Origin: Dysidea avara
Taxonomy: Eukaryota; Porifera; Demospongiae; Dictyoceratida; Dysideidae
Length of the DNA stretch: 64,000 nt
Direction of reading: 5' to 3'
Assembly: GCF_963678975.1 (NCBI RefSeq)
Contig: NC_089285.1
Coordinates: forward strand, 12,640,019 to 12,704,018
Shown here in pieces: positions 46,356 to 59,572 of the stretch. The notes under the pieces are model-generated. The model was given only the letters and a program-made list of their open reading frames with translations. It had not been told where the DNA came from and did no database searches. The first letter of the stretch is position 1, and each line of letters opens with the position of its first letter. A program made the translations under genes and the position numbers.

Positions 46356-49300
46356 AATGTACAAACTCAATCATGAGTATATTCGTACATATGTAGTTAG
46401 CTACTTATTTACAAATTTATATAATTATTAAATAAATCAAGAGATGGAGCTTGGATAATATGATCATCTAGTTGGTTCCATAATTTTATTGTAAAAGGAA
46501 AGAAGGAGTTCTTATAAGCATCTACCCTTGTTGGCAACTGCAGAAATCTTTGATGGTGACCTCTAGTTGTGGTGTTGCTTGGTCTAAACTGTTGGTGCAC
46601 ATTAATATCTACCATGTCATTAATTATTTTATACATTAGTGAGGCTCTCAAATTATTTCTTCGCTTCTCCAATGTGTGCCATTGTAAACTGTTCAACATT
46701 TCTGTCACACTAGCTGTTCTATTATAGTTATTCATCACAAACCTTGCTGCTCTTCTCTGTACCATTTCTAATTTATAGATGTTATGTTCATGGTATGGGG
46801 ACCACACTGTACTGGCATATTCTAGAATGGGGCGAACAAATGTATTCTAGCAGTAGCATTTAACTGTTGCAGGACACTTTGCTAGATTCCGTTGTAAAAG
46901 ACTTCTTACTGAGTTTGCTTTTGCAGTGATCGTGTTAACACGTTGTGTCCATTTAAGATTTTTGTCGATAATGACACCCAGATATTTTGTATGACTTACT
47001 GATCGTATTAAGGTATTAGATAGGTAATAGGGTGATTGAGCATGTTTAATTTTATTGGTAATTCTCAAAAATTCAGTCTTTGAAGGATTAAATGACATCT
47101 GCCAAACATCAGCACATTGTGATAAAACACTAGCTACGCATTAATAGCTGATAAACTACATAAAAATCCTTACATAGCTCGGACGCTACACACTGCTCTA
47201 ATGCTGTGACTGCTTTATTAGAGTGACTGCTCTATTAGAGTATCTCGATCTTTATCGTGGTTTTCAGCCCCACTCCAAGAAGGATAACTTCGGCGTGGTA
47301 TCATTCTGAGGGGGGGCCAAGCCCCCCCCTCAGCAGACCGAGGGGGGCCTTTAGCCCCCTAGCCCCCCCCCCTTTCCGCTTCCTATGCTCCATACGTTTG
47401 GACTAGTCAGTAGCTAGCTATCATCTACCGAGGCATCACACAGCCATATGGGGTGCATGTCTCAAAACTTGCTCGCGTCTGTCCACATCTGAATTTTGAA
47501 ATTGACTTAATCTTGTATGGACGCTATTCACCACACCATGAAACATTCATTCAGTCCTTGTCACGATGCTGCAGTTGGTAGTCAAGTAATCTTTCTATTA
47601 AGTGCCTTACATTGGGAATACCACAATCGAAACCAATTCAAGATCGCCGCTTCTCTGCAAAGAAAAGCTTGATTTTACGTGGATCAGCGTAGCGTAGGTA
47701 TTCTTTACAATCATTAATGTTTTGTGGTTATTCAACACTGATGGTGAAAAACATTTACCAGGGCACAAGTCAAGTTAACTAGGGCCCAGGCCCGGGTAGG
47801 CCCAGGTGTAGTTACGCCACTGCTTCACTGACTGCTTGCTTGAACAGTAGCTATGTATATCTGTTATGGGGATGAAAGCAGTCAAAATGTAGACCAAATA
47901 ATTATTACAACTAAGCGTTCATAATAGAAAACAGTGAGGGATACAAAAATAGTGACAGATATATGGAACTGCCCAAGTGTAACCGCCGCACTCACTCGCA
48001 TGCACAATCTTGCTCAAGATTTTAAAAATCGCTAATTAAGGGACGTGGCAACTGTTTTGCAAGTGAAACAGTTGCCACATCCCTTAATTAGCAATTTTTA
48101 AAAATCTCAAGCAAAGTTGTGCATGCAAGTGAGTATGACGTTGTGCTTGGGCAGTACCGTACACAATTTAACCTGCTGTATAGTTACACAGTAAACAAGA
48201 TAGTAATTTAGACATTAAATTGAATGGTACTATATATTTTTATTATGAGTTCTTGTTACAACCAATGAACGAAAACATTACAACCAATAGTTGCTGTAGA
48301 CCTTCAGTACTGGTCACTGTAAAGCTGTAATAACAATAAACCACCTAAGTGCTAACAAAACAATACTAACATGGCTTCACCACACATTTCCTACTCTAGC
48401 CTGGAATGAACCACAGTGGAAGTTATAAGTCCCAAAAAATTATCGGAATGTCTGATGCTAGCCATCATGTTCAATATGAATTGATCACAGCTACTCTCAA
48501 ATGGTGGGACTAGTCCAAATTATACAAATTTAAAATACTATAGGACAGTTACATATATCAGCATTGCAGCTAACATGTATTACTGCTGTATATAACCACC
48601 CTCATATGTGTTCAAACAACACAAAGCATTATTGAGTTGTTTTATTTCAGGTTGGACCTAGATGTCCAAAGAGGTATGCACATACCAGAGGGTGTGATAT
48701 AGCTTCATTAATATTATTTAATGCAGAAATATTAGAAACAAAGTATGAGAAACAGTTTGGCCACTGTTTAATGTCAATTGATCATGCTGGTAAGCCTTAT
48801 TAACTACAGGTTATGCTTGTTAAGTGTGTAGTCTGCTATAGCTAAGTATGTTAAAGGAAGGCCACAAGTCATAGCTATCAAACTGACATCTCTAGTTGAT
48901 AGCAAAATTTTGGTAGGTGATTTTGTCTGTATGTGTGATGTTTGTTTGTGTCATAGTATTTCTTTAAAATGTAAATTTAAAAATGAAGTAGGGATCTATG
49001 CAACAAAAAGTAGTGAAACAAGATATGAATGATGGTATTACAGCATAGCTCAGTGGGAAAGTCCCTACTTTGGCACATTATGCCATCTAGAGGTGTACCA
49101 ATATGGGCTTTTGGCTTGTACCGATATCCGATATTAACACCACTAAAAGAAGCCGATAACTGATAGTCGATCTGATATTTGCATTACAAACAAGTCATAG
49201 ATAATCTATGCAAAAGTGTAAATTACCTACTGTACAACAACATTTGCATAATTATATTCATTGCTCACTCCATGCCTGTGGTGATAGTGGCTTGGGTCAT

Positions 49301-52300
49301 TCCAGACAATTAGGCACCCAAAAACATTTTTATGTATACTCCCATGAAGCCTTAAACGGATATTTCTGCATTTTAATGACTTGTGCGAAGGCTGGTACAG
49401 CAAGTTCCCTTGGTTATCCTGTGACTCTTTAAAGGTACTATATAACTGCTTCATTTTTAAAGACTGATAAGCTTTCATGTGTATTTATATGGCTTGTCAT
49501 AGTGTAGCACTTGTTGCAGAGTGAACAATAAGCCACTACCACTAAACAGCCACATGCATAACGTAGAAATTAATAGAAAACCTATATACAATCCGTTTAT
49601 GTACAAACTATTGCTGCTGTATAAATATCGGTAGCGATATTGGTCCTCCTACTATTCTTTACTGATACTGATATTGGTAAAAAATGCCATATCGGTGACC
49701 GATATTTTAGCCAATCCAATTATCGGTACACCTCTGATACCATCATTCATCTCTTGTTTCACTACTTTTTGTTGCATAGATCCCTACTTCATTTTTAGCT
49801 TTTTAAAATTTTATTTGTTTAGTTTTTGTTGTAGCACAGCTAGCTGCAATGTAACTTGTGACTGCAGGGGCAGATCCAGGGGGGGGGGCTTTGGGGGCTG
49901 AAGCCCCCCCTTCATATTTAGGCTTTACTTGATCAATATGCTTAGTATTATAATGAAATTTTGTCTTAGCATAATTATATGATCACTAATAATACAAATA
50001 CTCATAAAACCACCTTATAAACATCTTTCCAAGGTATTATCAGTGGATTTATGCTAAAGTTTATGCAACAAGGACTCGGATCAGCATTGGAGGTGTACAA
50101 GATTGAGATACTCTAATAGAGCAGTCAGCTAACTACTCTAATAGAACATTCACTGGAAACATGTAGTTAGTTCTGTTATGGAATTTTTCCAAATCTACCT
50201 GCACCTATGCATACAATGAAGTGCATTGGTCTGTTTAAAGTGCTTCATTCATCTACTTGTGCAGTTTGTATGTATGTATGGCAATACTTAATTCAGGTAC
50301 ACAATTTCCATTGAAAATGCTCTCAGATTCAATCTTGTATTATTCAAGTTTCAAAATTTTCCACTTTCAACATTGTTATTCTAACATTCACCTATTTAGT
50401 GTTGTACAATTGTGAGAGGGGAGCATCATGTACTTGGTTGTCTCTAACCTACCCAAACTTTTCCATTAGCAAAATGCTTCAGAGAGCCATACCTACAATC
50501 TAATAGGCAGTATATAAAATATCTACAGGCAGAAAATATTATGAATTTTATGTGGAAATGTCTCCAAATTGCAGTATTTTAGCATCTATTTTCAAAAATT
50601 TTCCTGGGGGGGCATGCCCCCAGACCCCCCTAGTTCCAGCATGCTTTGCATGCTGGGAAGTGTGCTTCACACATCTCTACCCAAAAGATTAGTACCTTGA
50701 GTTAGCCCCCCCCTTTTATAAATCCTAGATCCGCCCCTGGACTGTTCTATTAGAATATCACACATGACTGTTGTATTAGAGTATATCTCAAGTCAGCCAA
50801 GGAGTGTGCAGCTAGCTAGACCAATAAGGGGTGAGGTCATTTTGTTTACTGTTAAGTAAACAGCTAGATTGTTAAGAGGTGTGGTCTCCATATTCTATCG
50901 CTATTAGTCTACCTAGATCTTTAATTGAAGGACGTGGTCACGAACCTATCACGAACGGGATCCCATTTGTGAACTTGCACTATGCTTGCACATATCTAAG
51001 TCTTATAGTAACGCCAGGACTGAAGCGCTTCTGAAATCCAGCTCTGAAATAATTCTGTGACATTTATGTTGTTGAAAGAATGTGTTGATACGGAAAATTA
51101 ACACCTGGATATGGTTTCGTTGGATAAAGAAGAAGACAAGCAGCCTGATTGAAGATAAAAGAAAAGACAAGGCACAGAGAGTCTACACTTGTCAGGACCC
51201 CAAAAGGCACATCCCACTGGTGAGTTTGTTATTGTGGTGTAAAATGGTGGCTGTGAGAGAGTGAGACTAAAATTTGAGTAAAATTCTATATCCGGCCACC
51301 TGTAAGTGTTTTGTTATATTTACTGCTGTTTTATATATTATATGGACTAGTACCATGTATTTCATAAAGGTGATTTTCGTTACGTAAAATGTCTCTAGGA
51401 TGATATTTAAAGACAGAGTTCTGGGCGGCGCGCAAAATTTTCAAGGCAATCCCTACTTAAACGGTACTACCGTACTGTTTGGTACTCCATGAATGTTTTC
51501 GATGTGTATACACATAGTGATGTATACACATAGTGATGTATACACATAGTGATGTGTGTGTGTGTGTGTTTGTGTGTGTGTAGTGTGTGTATGGTTGTGT
51601 GATGCTATCCACAGAGACGTCTCACTACGCTACTGAACTATTCTGATGAAGTGTTCAAATCATACTCCACTACCTCATCATCTAATGACATCTCATCCTC
51701 TAACATGGTAACATCTCCTCTAGTATTAATACATCACTTGCTGCCACTATCATTTTTCTCTACCAGTCATTCAAGTCACAAATGTTGCAAAAAACTTTGA
51801 CAGAGCTTGCTGATAAGAGTACCTCAAATGGGTAAGTTGTTAAGGCAGATATGCCGGGCTTGCCGAAGTTTTCATTCAAGCATGCTGAAGTGTGCAAATG
51901 CAACAGTGTAATCAGACATGTTTCTGTGCAGGGCCTTATTACCAGAAGTGTTGGAATGATTTTTAAATGTAGTGTTTTAATAGCCTGTATAACAACCTTG
52001 TTCACAAAGACTGCGTTAAAACCATGACTCAAAGTTTATTCAGTGGGCAACTCAGGCAAGGTTCAAGGCTAAACTACTAGTGTAATAATAACAGATACCA
52101 TAAATAGCCTGTTTGTTTGTTGCTGTATGCGTAAAATAAATTCCATGTGCAAAAGCCAAGATTTTCTTCTAATTGGATTGTTTACACAAATACTGAAAAA
52201 TTATTATTACCCCTAAAATTTTATTGCAAAATTTAAAACAAATTACCACACTGACTTGTTATGAATAGTAATGGAGTTTATCCAAAATTTTATATACATG

Positions 52301-55300
52301 CATTGTGCAGTTACCATTTGTAATTGGTTCTTTGTTTTAAAATTTTATGTGATGTGTTTTACCACTGAATGACACTAAGTCCTTGGTCAACTTCTCTCTC
52401 TATATGTACGCACACATGCACTGTAAAATGAGTAATGGATTCTGTGGCAAATAGTGAATGTCGCCACAAATGCTTACTATCATCAGTGACGTTCACTATT
52501 TACCACAGTACTTACTACTCATTTTTTACAGTGCATATTCCTCTTTAAAATGTGGATTTCTATTATAGCATGATAAGTATATTGCTTGGGTATATCCTGT
52601 CTATATTTTTTGCAGTAATATTGATCTTGTTGACTGGCGTAACCACTTCAGTGTAGACAACCTGAATCAACTTCACTTACTATTGGAAGAAGTATAGTTG
52701 TTTGAATCATGTTATATGTATATCATGTAATACTCAATGTGCAGACATTACCTGGAGTAGAAAGACCAGCTCCTCTTTCCCACCAAGAGCACCAACAAGT
52801 GAAGGTCCTTTTAAAAAGATTAAGTGATATGGGAGAAGTAAGTATTGCCATGACCTCCCTAAAAATACACACTGGACTTCATGAAATATTAATAGTGCAT
52901 ACATACAGTGATATTTAAAGAATGATTTGAACTTACAGCAGTATCAGTTGAACAAACTGTCATATTTAGTTTACTGAACTCACAATTTATAAAATTTACA
53001 AGAAGTAATTGTAAGCTTCAATTGTGTAGAGAGCAGCAACAAAGAATGTCAGAGTATTGGTGGATGCAGAACAGACCTACTACCAACCAGCCATTAGTAG
53101 TCTCACTGTACATTATCTAATGAAGAACTTCAATAAGGAGCAACCAACCTTTTATGATACAGTCCAGAGTTATCTTAAGGTATGAAACTCTCATAGAGTA
53201 CCACCTGTGAACGTTTGGTCTTAATTTGTGTGTTTGTGTGTATAGAGTTCACACCAGACAATGTTGTTAAGTCACTTGAGCACTAAGAGGAATAATTGTA
53301 TCTATGCAGTGAAGTTGGTGAGGGGAGCATATATGGATGAGGAGAAGAGGCTGGCCAAGGAACATGGATATGAAGGTATGTACTTTAAGCATCAGCAAAA
53401 ACTGTAGTGGAACCTATATATATTGGTCACCTTCAGACCAGGAAGTGTTGGCCTTTATATACAGGTGGCTGTTATAGAGAAAAACGTGCATAAGGTGATC
53501 AGCAGGGTTTTAGCGGTTATGACCGCTATAATTAGGTAATTATGATTAAGAGGCTTGTGTCAACCGTAGTAATACGCTTTGCTAACAAATAACAATTGTC
53601 AGTACAGAAATGGCAAGGTGAGCTTGTTGAGCATTGTTGTGAATGTTGCTACAATGGCCACTGAATACTTTTAAACAATGAAGCCAAACAGATTATATAG
53701 TATTCATTGAAAGACAGGAAGTGAGTTTATTTTAAAATTATTAGCTGAACAAGCGACCACTATATATATATATATGAGAGTTGAAGTTATGCATACAGTG
53801 ATTCATAGGTGAATTCTTGACTGGCCATTATACACGTTAGACAGGTGACCACTTAATGCAGACCACAATGCATACATTTTGTATGGCAAAATATTTGGGA
53901 CCTTGTGACCATGGCTGTTATACAAAAGTGACTGATTAATTCCACTGTATATATATAGCTATATAAAATATATTGCTTCAAGGTTTATAGCCATTCACTT
54001 TGAAGGGTTGATCACAGAAATTTTTAGTGTGACTGGATCTGCAAAACCCGGCATAATAGCACTTTAAAAAAAATTTTTTTGATTGTTGAATATTTATAAT
54101 CTACAAAGCCAAATGTATGCTCTGGTGAAGTTTCAGCCTCATATGCCAATAACTTTTAGGAGTTACAGCACTTACAAAGTAGCAACAACAGCAAGATCGA
54201 TTTGTACAGCAAGTATAGGGAAAATAAATTACAGGCACTTACAAAAACAGTTGAAACTTATGAACACAATGATATACAGAGTTGCAACTGGCACCATGGT
54301 GTTTGCCATGATTGCATTGCTGGGTAGGTTTTCCTTACCTTTCTTCACTACATACAGAGTCAAAATCACTGAAGAAAGATCAATTGCATACTATTGACAT
54401 AATCAAATGCCCATAACTCACGTATCCATTGGTATACTGGAATGAAATGAATATTTTCGGACTCCTCTTGAGTAGGCGAATAAGATGATAAACAAGATTT
54501 TACCTTTAGACCTTTTCTTCACAATGAAAAAAAATACACAAGCAATGGTTTATACCATAAATTTAGGTTTGCTCCATTGTGCCGGGTTATCGCAGATCCG
54601 GTCAAAAACATAGTCATTTCGAATTAATACCAGAACAGGCACTGATCATGAGGTTGGCTCCGAGTGTGGCGCTTGGCCAGAATCTGGGTGGCCTGCGGAT
54701 CAAGTCACGATGGGGTTGGCTTTTTTTCAGCCCTTCTAGGTATTTGTCTCGTTTCACTTTAGGATATTTAGCTCAAAGATTTTCACTTAGGCTCCTTGGC
54801 TATGGGTAAACACCTCGTACAGGCTCTGCCTTCTGTGTACGCCCTCCAGTGCCAAACTGGTAAAGAGAGTAAGAATAAGAATATATGAGCACAGACTTTG
54901 GCATGTACAACAATAACGTGATACAACATTTGGTGACCTTGACATGTTCACACATTATAGTCGAGGAATGATATATAACAGTACATACATTTAGACCCCT
55001 GAAATCAGGACACCTTACTAAAAAGATACTTTAGGGTGTCTGTAAGAATAGAGAGGTTCCTGGAATGCTCTGATAAAATGATTATATGTATTATGGCAAC
55101 ATTTATTTAATAAAATCATTGAGGCACAAACACAGAATGACAGCTGTGAGAAACCTCTCATGATCATGCAGGACACTGAAATTTGATAGGCACACCACAG
55201 AGCAAGATTCATGGAAGCCAAAGAGTCACAATGAATAAGGAATCCGGTCAATGCATGCAGCGCACGAGTAATGGAATTGTATGCTTGCATGAACATGTGG

Positions 55301-58300
55301 GGTTATATTGGTTTCGAAGATGTTTAGCATTTTTGTGTAAAGGATAATACAATGGGTAGAATTATTATTAATGTTTGACTACTTGGTCTGAAGGAAAAGT
55401 TATTGTGTTAACCAAAGAGGAATCCTTAGTTCATATCAGTATACTCGTAAGATATGAGTACATAACAAAATTCTATTAGCTGAAAAGTGATCTCCGCAAA
55501 ACTGGACCCTGCTACCTGTATGGCCATTTATATCACCAATCTTTTTGTAGTACTCTACCTTCCAGTATAACTGTTATAGGGCTGAAACTTCAGTTGAGAA
55601 AATAGACTCTGAAAAAATGCATGCCAACATATCTAGAACTGGAATAAAGGTATTCTGGAGCATGCAAGAGTAGTGGAGCATGCAAGAGTAGTAGAAATAG
55701 TTTGTTTTTACATTTCATAACAAAGAAGGTTTACATAGACTGGAGTCTCACTATGTCATTGAAAAGCACCAGACCTGATTTAATGGCAATAATAATAGCT
55801 TTCAATTTATTAGTCAGCATACTATAATATTTTTAAAATTTTTTAGGGGAGGGATAAAATTTTTTCATGAATGATTGATCTTACTAAACTTTGAGGGTAC
55901 GAAATTTTGTACCAACAGCCTGTAATAGTGTATACTGAATAACTATAGCTAGCTAGTATTTCATGAGTGAATATTTTCTGAGGAAACTTCAATCACAACA
56001 ATTATGTGGTATGACTCTGGGATGGCAGAGAAGGAGTGACAAGAGGGCTGTGTCCCTTGTCAAAGAGATTATGGAGGGGCTTAGCCCCTTTAAAATATCT
56101 CTAGTTGTCATTGAACATTAACAATAATTGTGCTGCACCTAATGTAACTACCTGCTTGTGCTATAGTGAATCACCAAGATAAACATACTCTAATAGAGCA
56201 GTTACCTTAACACAACTGTCAAACAAATATTTTTTTGTAATAGCTGAAATCACTCTCAGATTTGATTTTTGAGAGAGTCTGATTTTCAAAACTTTTGTGA
56301 AGAGAGGGTGCATACTCTCAGACCCTTATATGGGTCAACTGGGGTTCACCTTTATCACAAATTATCAACAGTTTAAAGACCTGAAGCTGATTGGAACTCC
56401 TCAGATTCAATTTCAAGTAATTTCCTTGGGGGATACCCCCAAGACCAAGGGCGTAGGCAGGGGGGTTCGGATGGTTCGGACGAATCCCCCTTTCAGAGGC
56501 AGAATTTTTAAAAAAATTAAAAATCACACCAAATCTTACAGCCTTGGAGCTCTCCGGTAGCTACTTGCCCACTGGCACTCTTCTGTACTACTCTAGAAGG
56601 TCACATCACATTAATGCTGAACCATTGCAAAGCATTCTGTTGTATCACGTGATCGATTGTGCACGTGATGCATGGTTGAAATGGCGCGAGTGAAATGGCG
56701 AAGGACTGTTCGATGGTTTGTTGAGACATATTACAAGGTAGCAGCTGCTAAACTTGGGTGGTCGTGCTATACATGTGTATGGTTAGCACAAACTGTGAAT
56801 TGTTGATGTATTATTTACTTGATGAATGGTTTGTTTATTTGTTACATGCTGTGGGCACGTGATGTCTCGAACATATTGGAGTACAAGCCAAGCCGTCTGA
56901 AGTGACCATCAACAGGAGGACCGGCCGAGAATAAGTATAGCTGGAAAGAAGTATTGCTAATTAAGGGACTCGAGTGTGGAGGGCTTCCGTGTGCTAGGAT
57001 TGCCTAGGAAATTGAAGTTGGTTGTCAGTATGCTGTCTGGAAGTGAAGATTAATTAGTTTTACAATAGGTTTATAGTTTCTATAAGCTGCATAAACAGCA
57101 GTGTGTAGGTTTTAGCTAGTGAGATGCACAAACAGCACCTTTTTATATTACTGCCTAAGGGTACATTTTGTGTATGCATTATTTTCGTCCAAACAACGTC
57201 TAGGGGAAGCACCGTGGCACCCAGGCCTTCCCCTTAAGACATTCCACTTTGTAAATCCAAACCCCCTTTTAAAAAATCCCGGCTACGCCCCTGAAGACCC
57301 TCTAGGTTGATATTGCTTTGCATGCTAGTGTGTTTTGCACACCAAGATATTGCATTCCCTGGAAAAATCTAGCTACACCACTCCATTCTCACTGCCCCTA
57401 CAAAAGTTGCTTCCTCTGCCTCTGGAAATTCATCAGTTGCTACAGAGTTTATTGTCGTTTCTTACCTCGATCATATATACTAACTTTACTATGCAATTAA
57501 AAACAAACATCACAAAAATTATTTGCACAAAGGTGTTATTGTGATGTTATGGTATACAATCTGTTTTTTTTTGATTTTTATAATTCATGTTATTTCATTT
57601 CATCATACAGATCCAATACATAACAGTAAAGCAGAGACTGATACTAGTTACCATGAGAACATGGAACACCTCATGTCACTAGATAACACATTCTTGTGTG
57701 TAGCCTCTCACAATAGTGAAACTGTACATGCAGCCAAAGAAAAGTAAGAAACCTTGTAAACATCTATCATGTGACTAGTAAGTAGCTATTTCTATTTTTC
57801 TTAACAGGATGGCTGCTCTCAACGTTTCTCCTCAAAGTGGTCGGGTGGTGTTTGGACAACTGATGGGAATGGCTGACTATATTAGCTTGCCACTGGGTGT
57901 GTTATAATTGTTGTTCAGTTCACACACAATGTTTCAAGGAGTGTAGTTTTGGCCATACATATTTGAAAAGCTGTTGCTCAGATCCAATCTTGTACAAACT
58001 TAAAGTAAGAATAGAAGAAAAATTAGTCAGTTGATCAAGAGCAATCATTTTTACATGAATTTTTTTTACATTGGTAAGCTACTAGCCAAAGTTTTCAGCC
58101 AAGCATTAACTGTGTGCATGGCTTACTACCAGCACTGGATTTCAACCAAAGAATGTGGCTAAGCCTTAGCTTATGATAACAGTCAGACAGCGGACAGATT
58201 GCTCATTTTCTGACCATAATTGTGACTGGATTTAGCAAAATCAACCATATGGGTGCTAGGGCCAAAACTGAGATAACACCAGCATGAAGTTGCTGTACTA

Positions 58301-59572
58301 TCAGGCCACATTATCAACTTGTTGGGTCAGATGGTTTTCTGGTGTCCTATATAACCCTGCCAGATATCTGTACAGGTCTGTGAACACCAGGGACATACTG
58401 AAAGGATTCAAACACTTCGGACAGACGCGTAGGGAATTAAATATGTGATATATGTCTGTTTTGTGAAATTTAAGCCTAGTTTCTGCCTCTGACAGGTGTT
58501 TTTAGTCTAGTGCCTTCAATTACCATCCTCGTCCAGTTTGTAGTCTATTTCTTGCCCAATCCCCACCCTCTGCCCCTTTTTTGAGGACTCCTGATACAGC
58601 AACATTGGTGAAAACCTATCTAAAATAATGGGAACTCTACAAGAAGCCACCAAATAGCTGCCAGAGCTGGTGAGTTACAATGTTTAAAATATGTTTTTCT
58701 GTGAATCAACGATACACAATTGGATTTGGCAGGACATTATGCCCTTTCAAACTGTAAGAGGAAGCCTACTGTTTACTACTATATAGGTTGCTAGGAGATG
58801 CTACATTCTTGCAAACAAAGGAGGGACCACAATGCCAACCCCCCACTGCTGTACTGAACCCCATACAAACACTCAGGCTACTCGGCAATGCAACTTACTG
58901 CATCCGTGTCTATCAGTACAGTCAGAAGCTTTGGCGCTTATAAGCAAGCTCCTGGTACAGTGTATTGGTGTGTCCAGTCAACTACATGTTTGTCAGAAAA
59001 TTTATCCTGACACTTAAAAATTCTTTTCATGGGCCGCGGCTAAACAATTGACATTATTTTTACCATGTACATATAGTAGCTGCATAAGATCAAGATACTC
59101 TAATAGAGCAGTCATATGTGAATGAAAACCTTTTGCATAAAAATGAATTACACTAGAAGTTATAAGTTATTTGCAGATAAATATACTTTCTCTTTTTAAA
59201 TTCCAACTCACAACCCATTTTTAAAGCAAGATCCGAGCAACAACTGTCAAATAGGTAAGGCCTTTGTTGTTATTTGATTGGCCATTACCCTAGAGATTGA
59301 AGGGACAGGATGAGATTGTTACATAATCTATGCTCCTTAAACTGAACTTTGTATATATAAAGTAACTGTTGTAATTGATGTTGTAATTGATAGGTCATGA
59401 TGGATATTTGGCCTACAAGTTTCTCCACTATGGCCAGATCAAAGGGGTGATGCCTTACTTGATCAGAAGGGGCCTGGAGAATCGTGGAGCAATGATGAGG
59501 GCTGATGAGGAACGAAAACTACTTAGAAAAGAAATGAGACAAAGAATTTTATCATCATTTGGAATTGTGTGA
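43828..59572 (+). CDS. PRODH: Proline dehydrogenase, tandem copy 2
   Basis: Same enzyme family and the same 14-exon, same-phase structure as copy 1: 43828-44043, 44725-44918, 48651-48673, 48727-48789, 48842-48912, 51615-51707, 51767-51831, 52616-52691, 52745-52837, 53030-53179, 53246-53375, 57611-57743, 57808-57896 and 59394-59572; 524 residues. The start MNKLTSIRCSWLTSLRTQL is again presequence-like. The catalytic landmarks VLVDAEQTYYQPA, VKLVRGAYMDEEKRLA, CVASHNSE and MPYLIRRGLENRG are intact. Exon 2 ends at CATTCT|GTGAGT. Introns 2, 5, 11 and 13 are swollen by transposons, which explains the 15.7-kb span. Exons 9 to 11 are nearly identical to copy 1, while exons 1, 3-5 and 14 differ widely. 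It looks functional. Confidence 0.93.
46194..47390. mobile_element. Nested CAGGGGCGGA element with 5-bp target duplication
   Basis: It starts CAGGGGCGGAGGAAGTAG and ends CCGCTTCCTATGCTC, an imperfect inverted match, with CATAC on both sides. G-run/C-run foldbacks near 47310-47370 and two TCTATTAGAG motifs near 47215-47245 tie it to the 49865-50739 family. It carries a LINE fragment. Confidence 0.7.
46409..47098 (-). mobile_element. LINE reverse transcriptase fragment
   Basis: Two frames on the minus strand, 46847-47098 (FNPSKTEFL, KYLGVIIDKNLKW) and 46409-46807 (YKLEMVQRRAARFVM, NSFFPFTIKLWNQL), belong to one reverse transcriptase C-terminal region interrupted by a stop or shift near 46810-46850. 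The catalytic block is missing. A (TA)n run at about 46314-46350 follows the 3' end. Confidence 0.85.
47968..48155. mobile_element. Perfect-looking foldback element
   Basis: The ends ACTGCCCAAG and CTTGGGCAGT pair. The inner arms (AATTAAGGGACGTGGCAACTG and CAGTTGCCACATCCCTTAATT) pair almost fully around the loop TTTTGCAAGTGAAA. Transcribed as part of intron 2 of PRODH copy 2, it would form a hairpin of about 85 bp. Confidence 0.82.
48291..48340 (+). mobile_element. SINE tail fragment
   Basis: GTAGACCTTCAGTACTGGTC followed by ACTGTAAAGCTGTAATAA matches the 3' end of the SINE and the blocks near 19970 and 20235. Confidence 0.55.
48980..49795. mobile_element. Tc1/mariner-like MITE with 55-bp inverted ends
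   Basis: The ends start AAAATGAAGTAGGGATCTAT and stay inverted-identical, save one base, for about 55 bp (through AGTAGTGAAACAAGA). TA flanks both sides. Inside, an inverted AGAGGTGTACCAATA / TATCGGTACACCTCT pair (49091-49736) suggests a nested hAT-type element. Intron 5 of PRODH copy 2. Confidence 0.8.
49865..50739. mobile_element. CAGGGGC...GCCCCTG transposon with 5-bp target duplication
   Basis: It starts CAGGGGCAGATCCAGG and ends CTAGATCCGCCCCTG. GACTG flanks both sides. The interior has no long frame but contains GGGGGCTGAAGCCCCC and GGGGGGGCATGCCCCC foldbacks and a pair of TCTAATAGA motifs at about 50112-50145. This is the type copy for fragments near 617, 43100, 50590 and 56430. Intron 5 of PRODH copy 2. 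Confidence 0.8.
51505..51600. repeat. 16-bp tandem triplet followed by (TG)n
   Basis: TGTATACACATAGTGA is repeated three times perfectly (51505-51552), then an imperfect TG run to about 51600, just before PRODH copy 2 exon 6. Confidence 0.93.
52419..52533. mobile_element. 115-bp foldback MITE
   Basis: CACTGTAAAATGAGTAATGG and ACTACTCATTTTTTACAGTG pair, continuing through GGCAAATAGTGAA and TTCACTATTTACC. Intron 7 of PRODH copy 2. Confidence 0.78.
53406..53950. mobile_element. Possible pogo-type MITE
   Basis: AGTGGAACCTATAT near the left and AATTCCACTGTA at the right are inverted and resemble the pogo-type ends at 8673. The interior is non-coding. The ends are imperfect. Intron 11 of PRODH copy 2. 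Confidence 0.35.
54028..54605. repeat. Inverted repeat of about 27-bp arms
   Basis: GTGACTGGATCTGCAAAACC and GGTTATCGCAGATCCGGTCA pair with a few mismatches, with CCGGC continuing the stem. The enclosed plus-strand frame (54083-54397) has no recognisable relatives. Intron 11 of PRODH copy 2. Confidence 0.5.
56446..57293. mobile_element. Transposon nested in an older copy of the 5-bp-duplication family
   Basis: It starts CAAGGGCGTAGGCAGG and ends CCCGGCTACGCCCCTG, inverted, with AAGAC on both sides. The flanks (TTCCTTGGGGGATACCCCC before, CCTCTAGGTTGATATTGC after) together look like the interior of the 49865-50739 element. Intron 11 of PRODH copy 2. Confidence 0.72.
57951..59262. mobile_element. 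GGCC-ended transposon, long copy
   Basis: Begins GGCCATACATATTTGAAAAG and ends, inverted, GTCAAATAGGTAAGGCC, with the GTTGCTCAGAT / ATCCGAGCAAC continuation. TTT flanks both ends. Same family as 27449-28084, but 1.3 kb and without the LINE end. No intact transposase frame. It fills intron 13 of PRODH copy 2. Confidence 0.72.

Larger units (their letters stand above)
45840..47822. mobile_element. hAT-like element with 8-bp target duplication
   Basis: The ends CAGTGGCGTATCTAGAC and GTTACGCCACTG are inverted. CTTCACTG flanks both sides exactly, the 8-bp signature of hAT insertions. No transposase frame. A second transposon (46194-47390) sits inside. Host site: intron 2 of PRODH copy 2. Confidence 0.85.

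Noticed and set aside
55018-55296. 92-codon minus-strand frame in PRODH copy 2 intron 11
   Set aside because: No family resemblance; chance frame in intronic DNA is the simpler reading.
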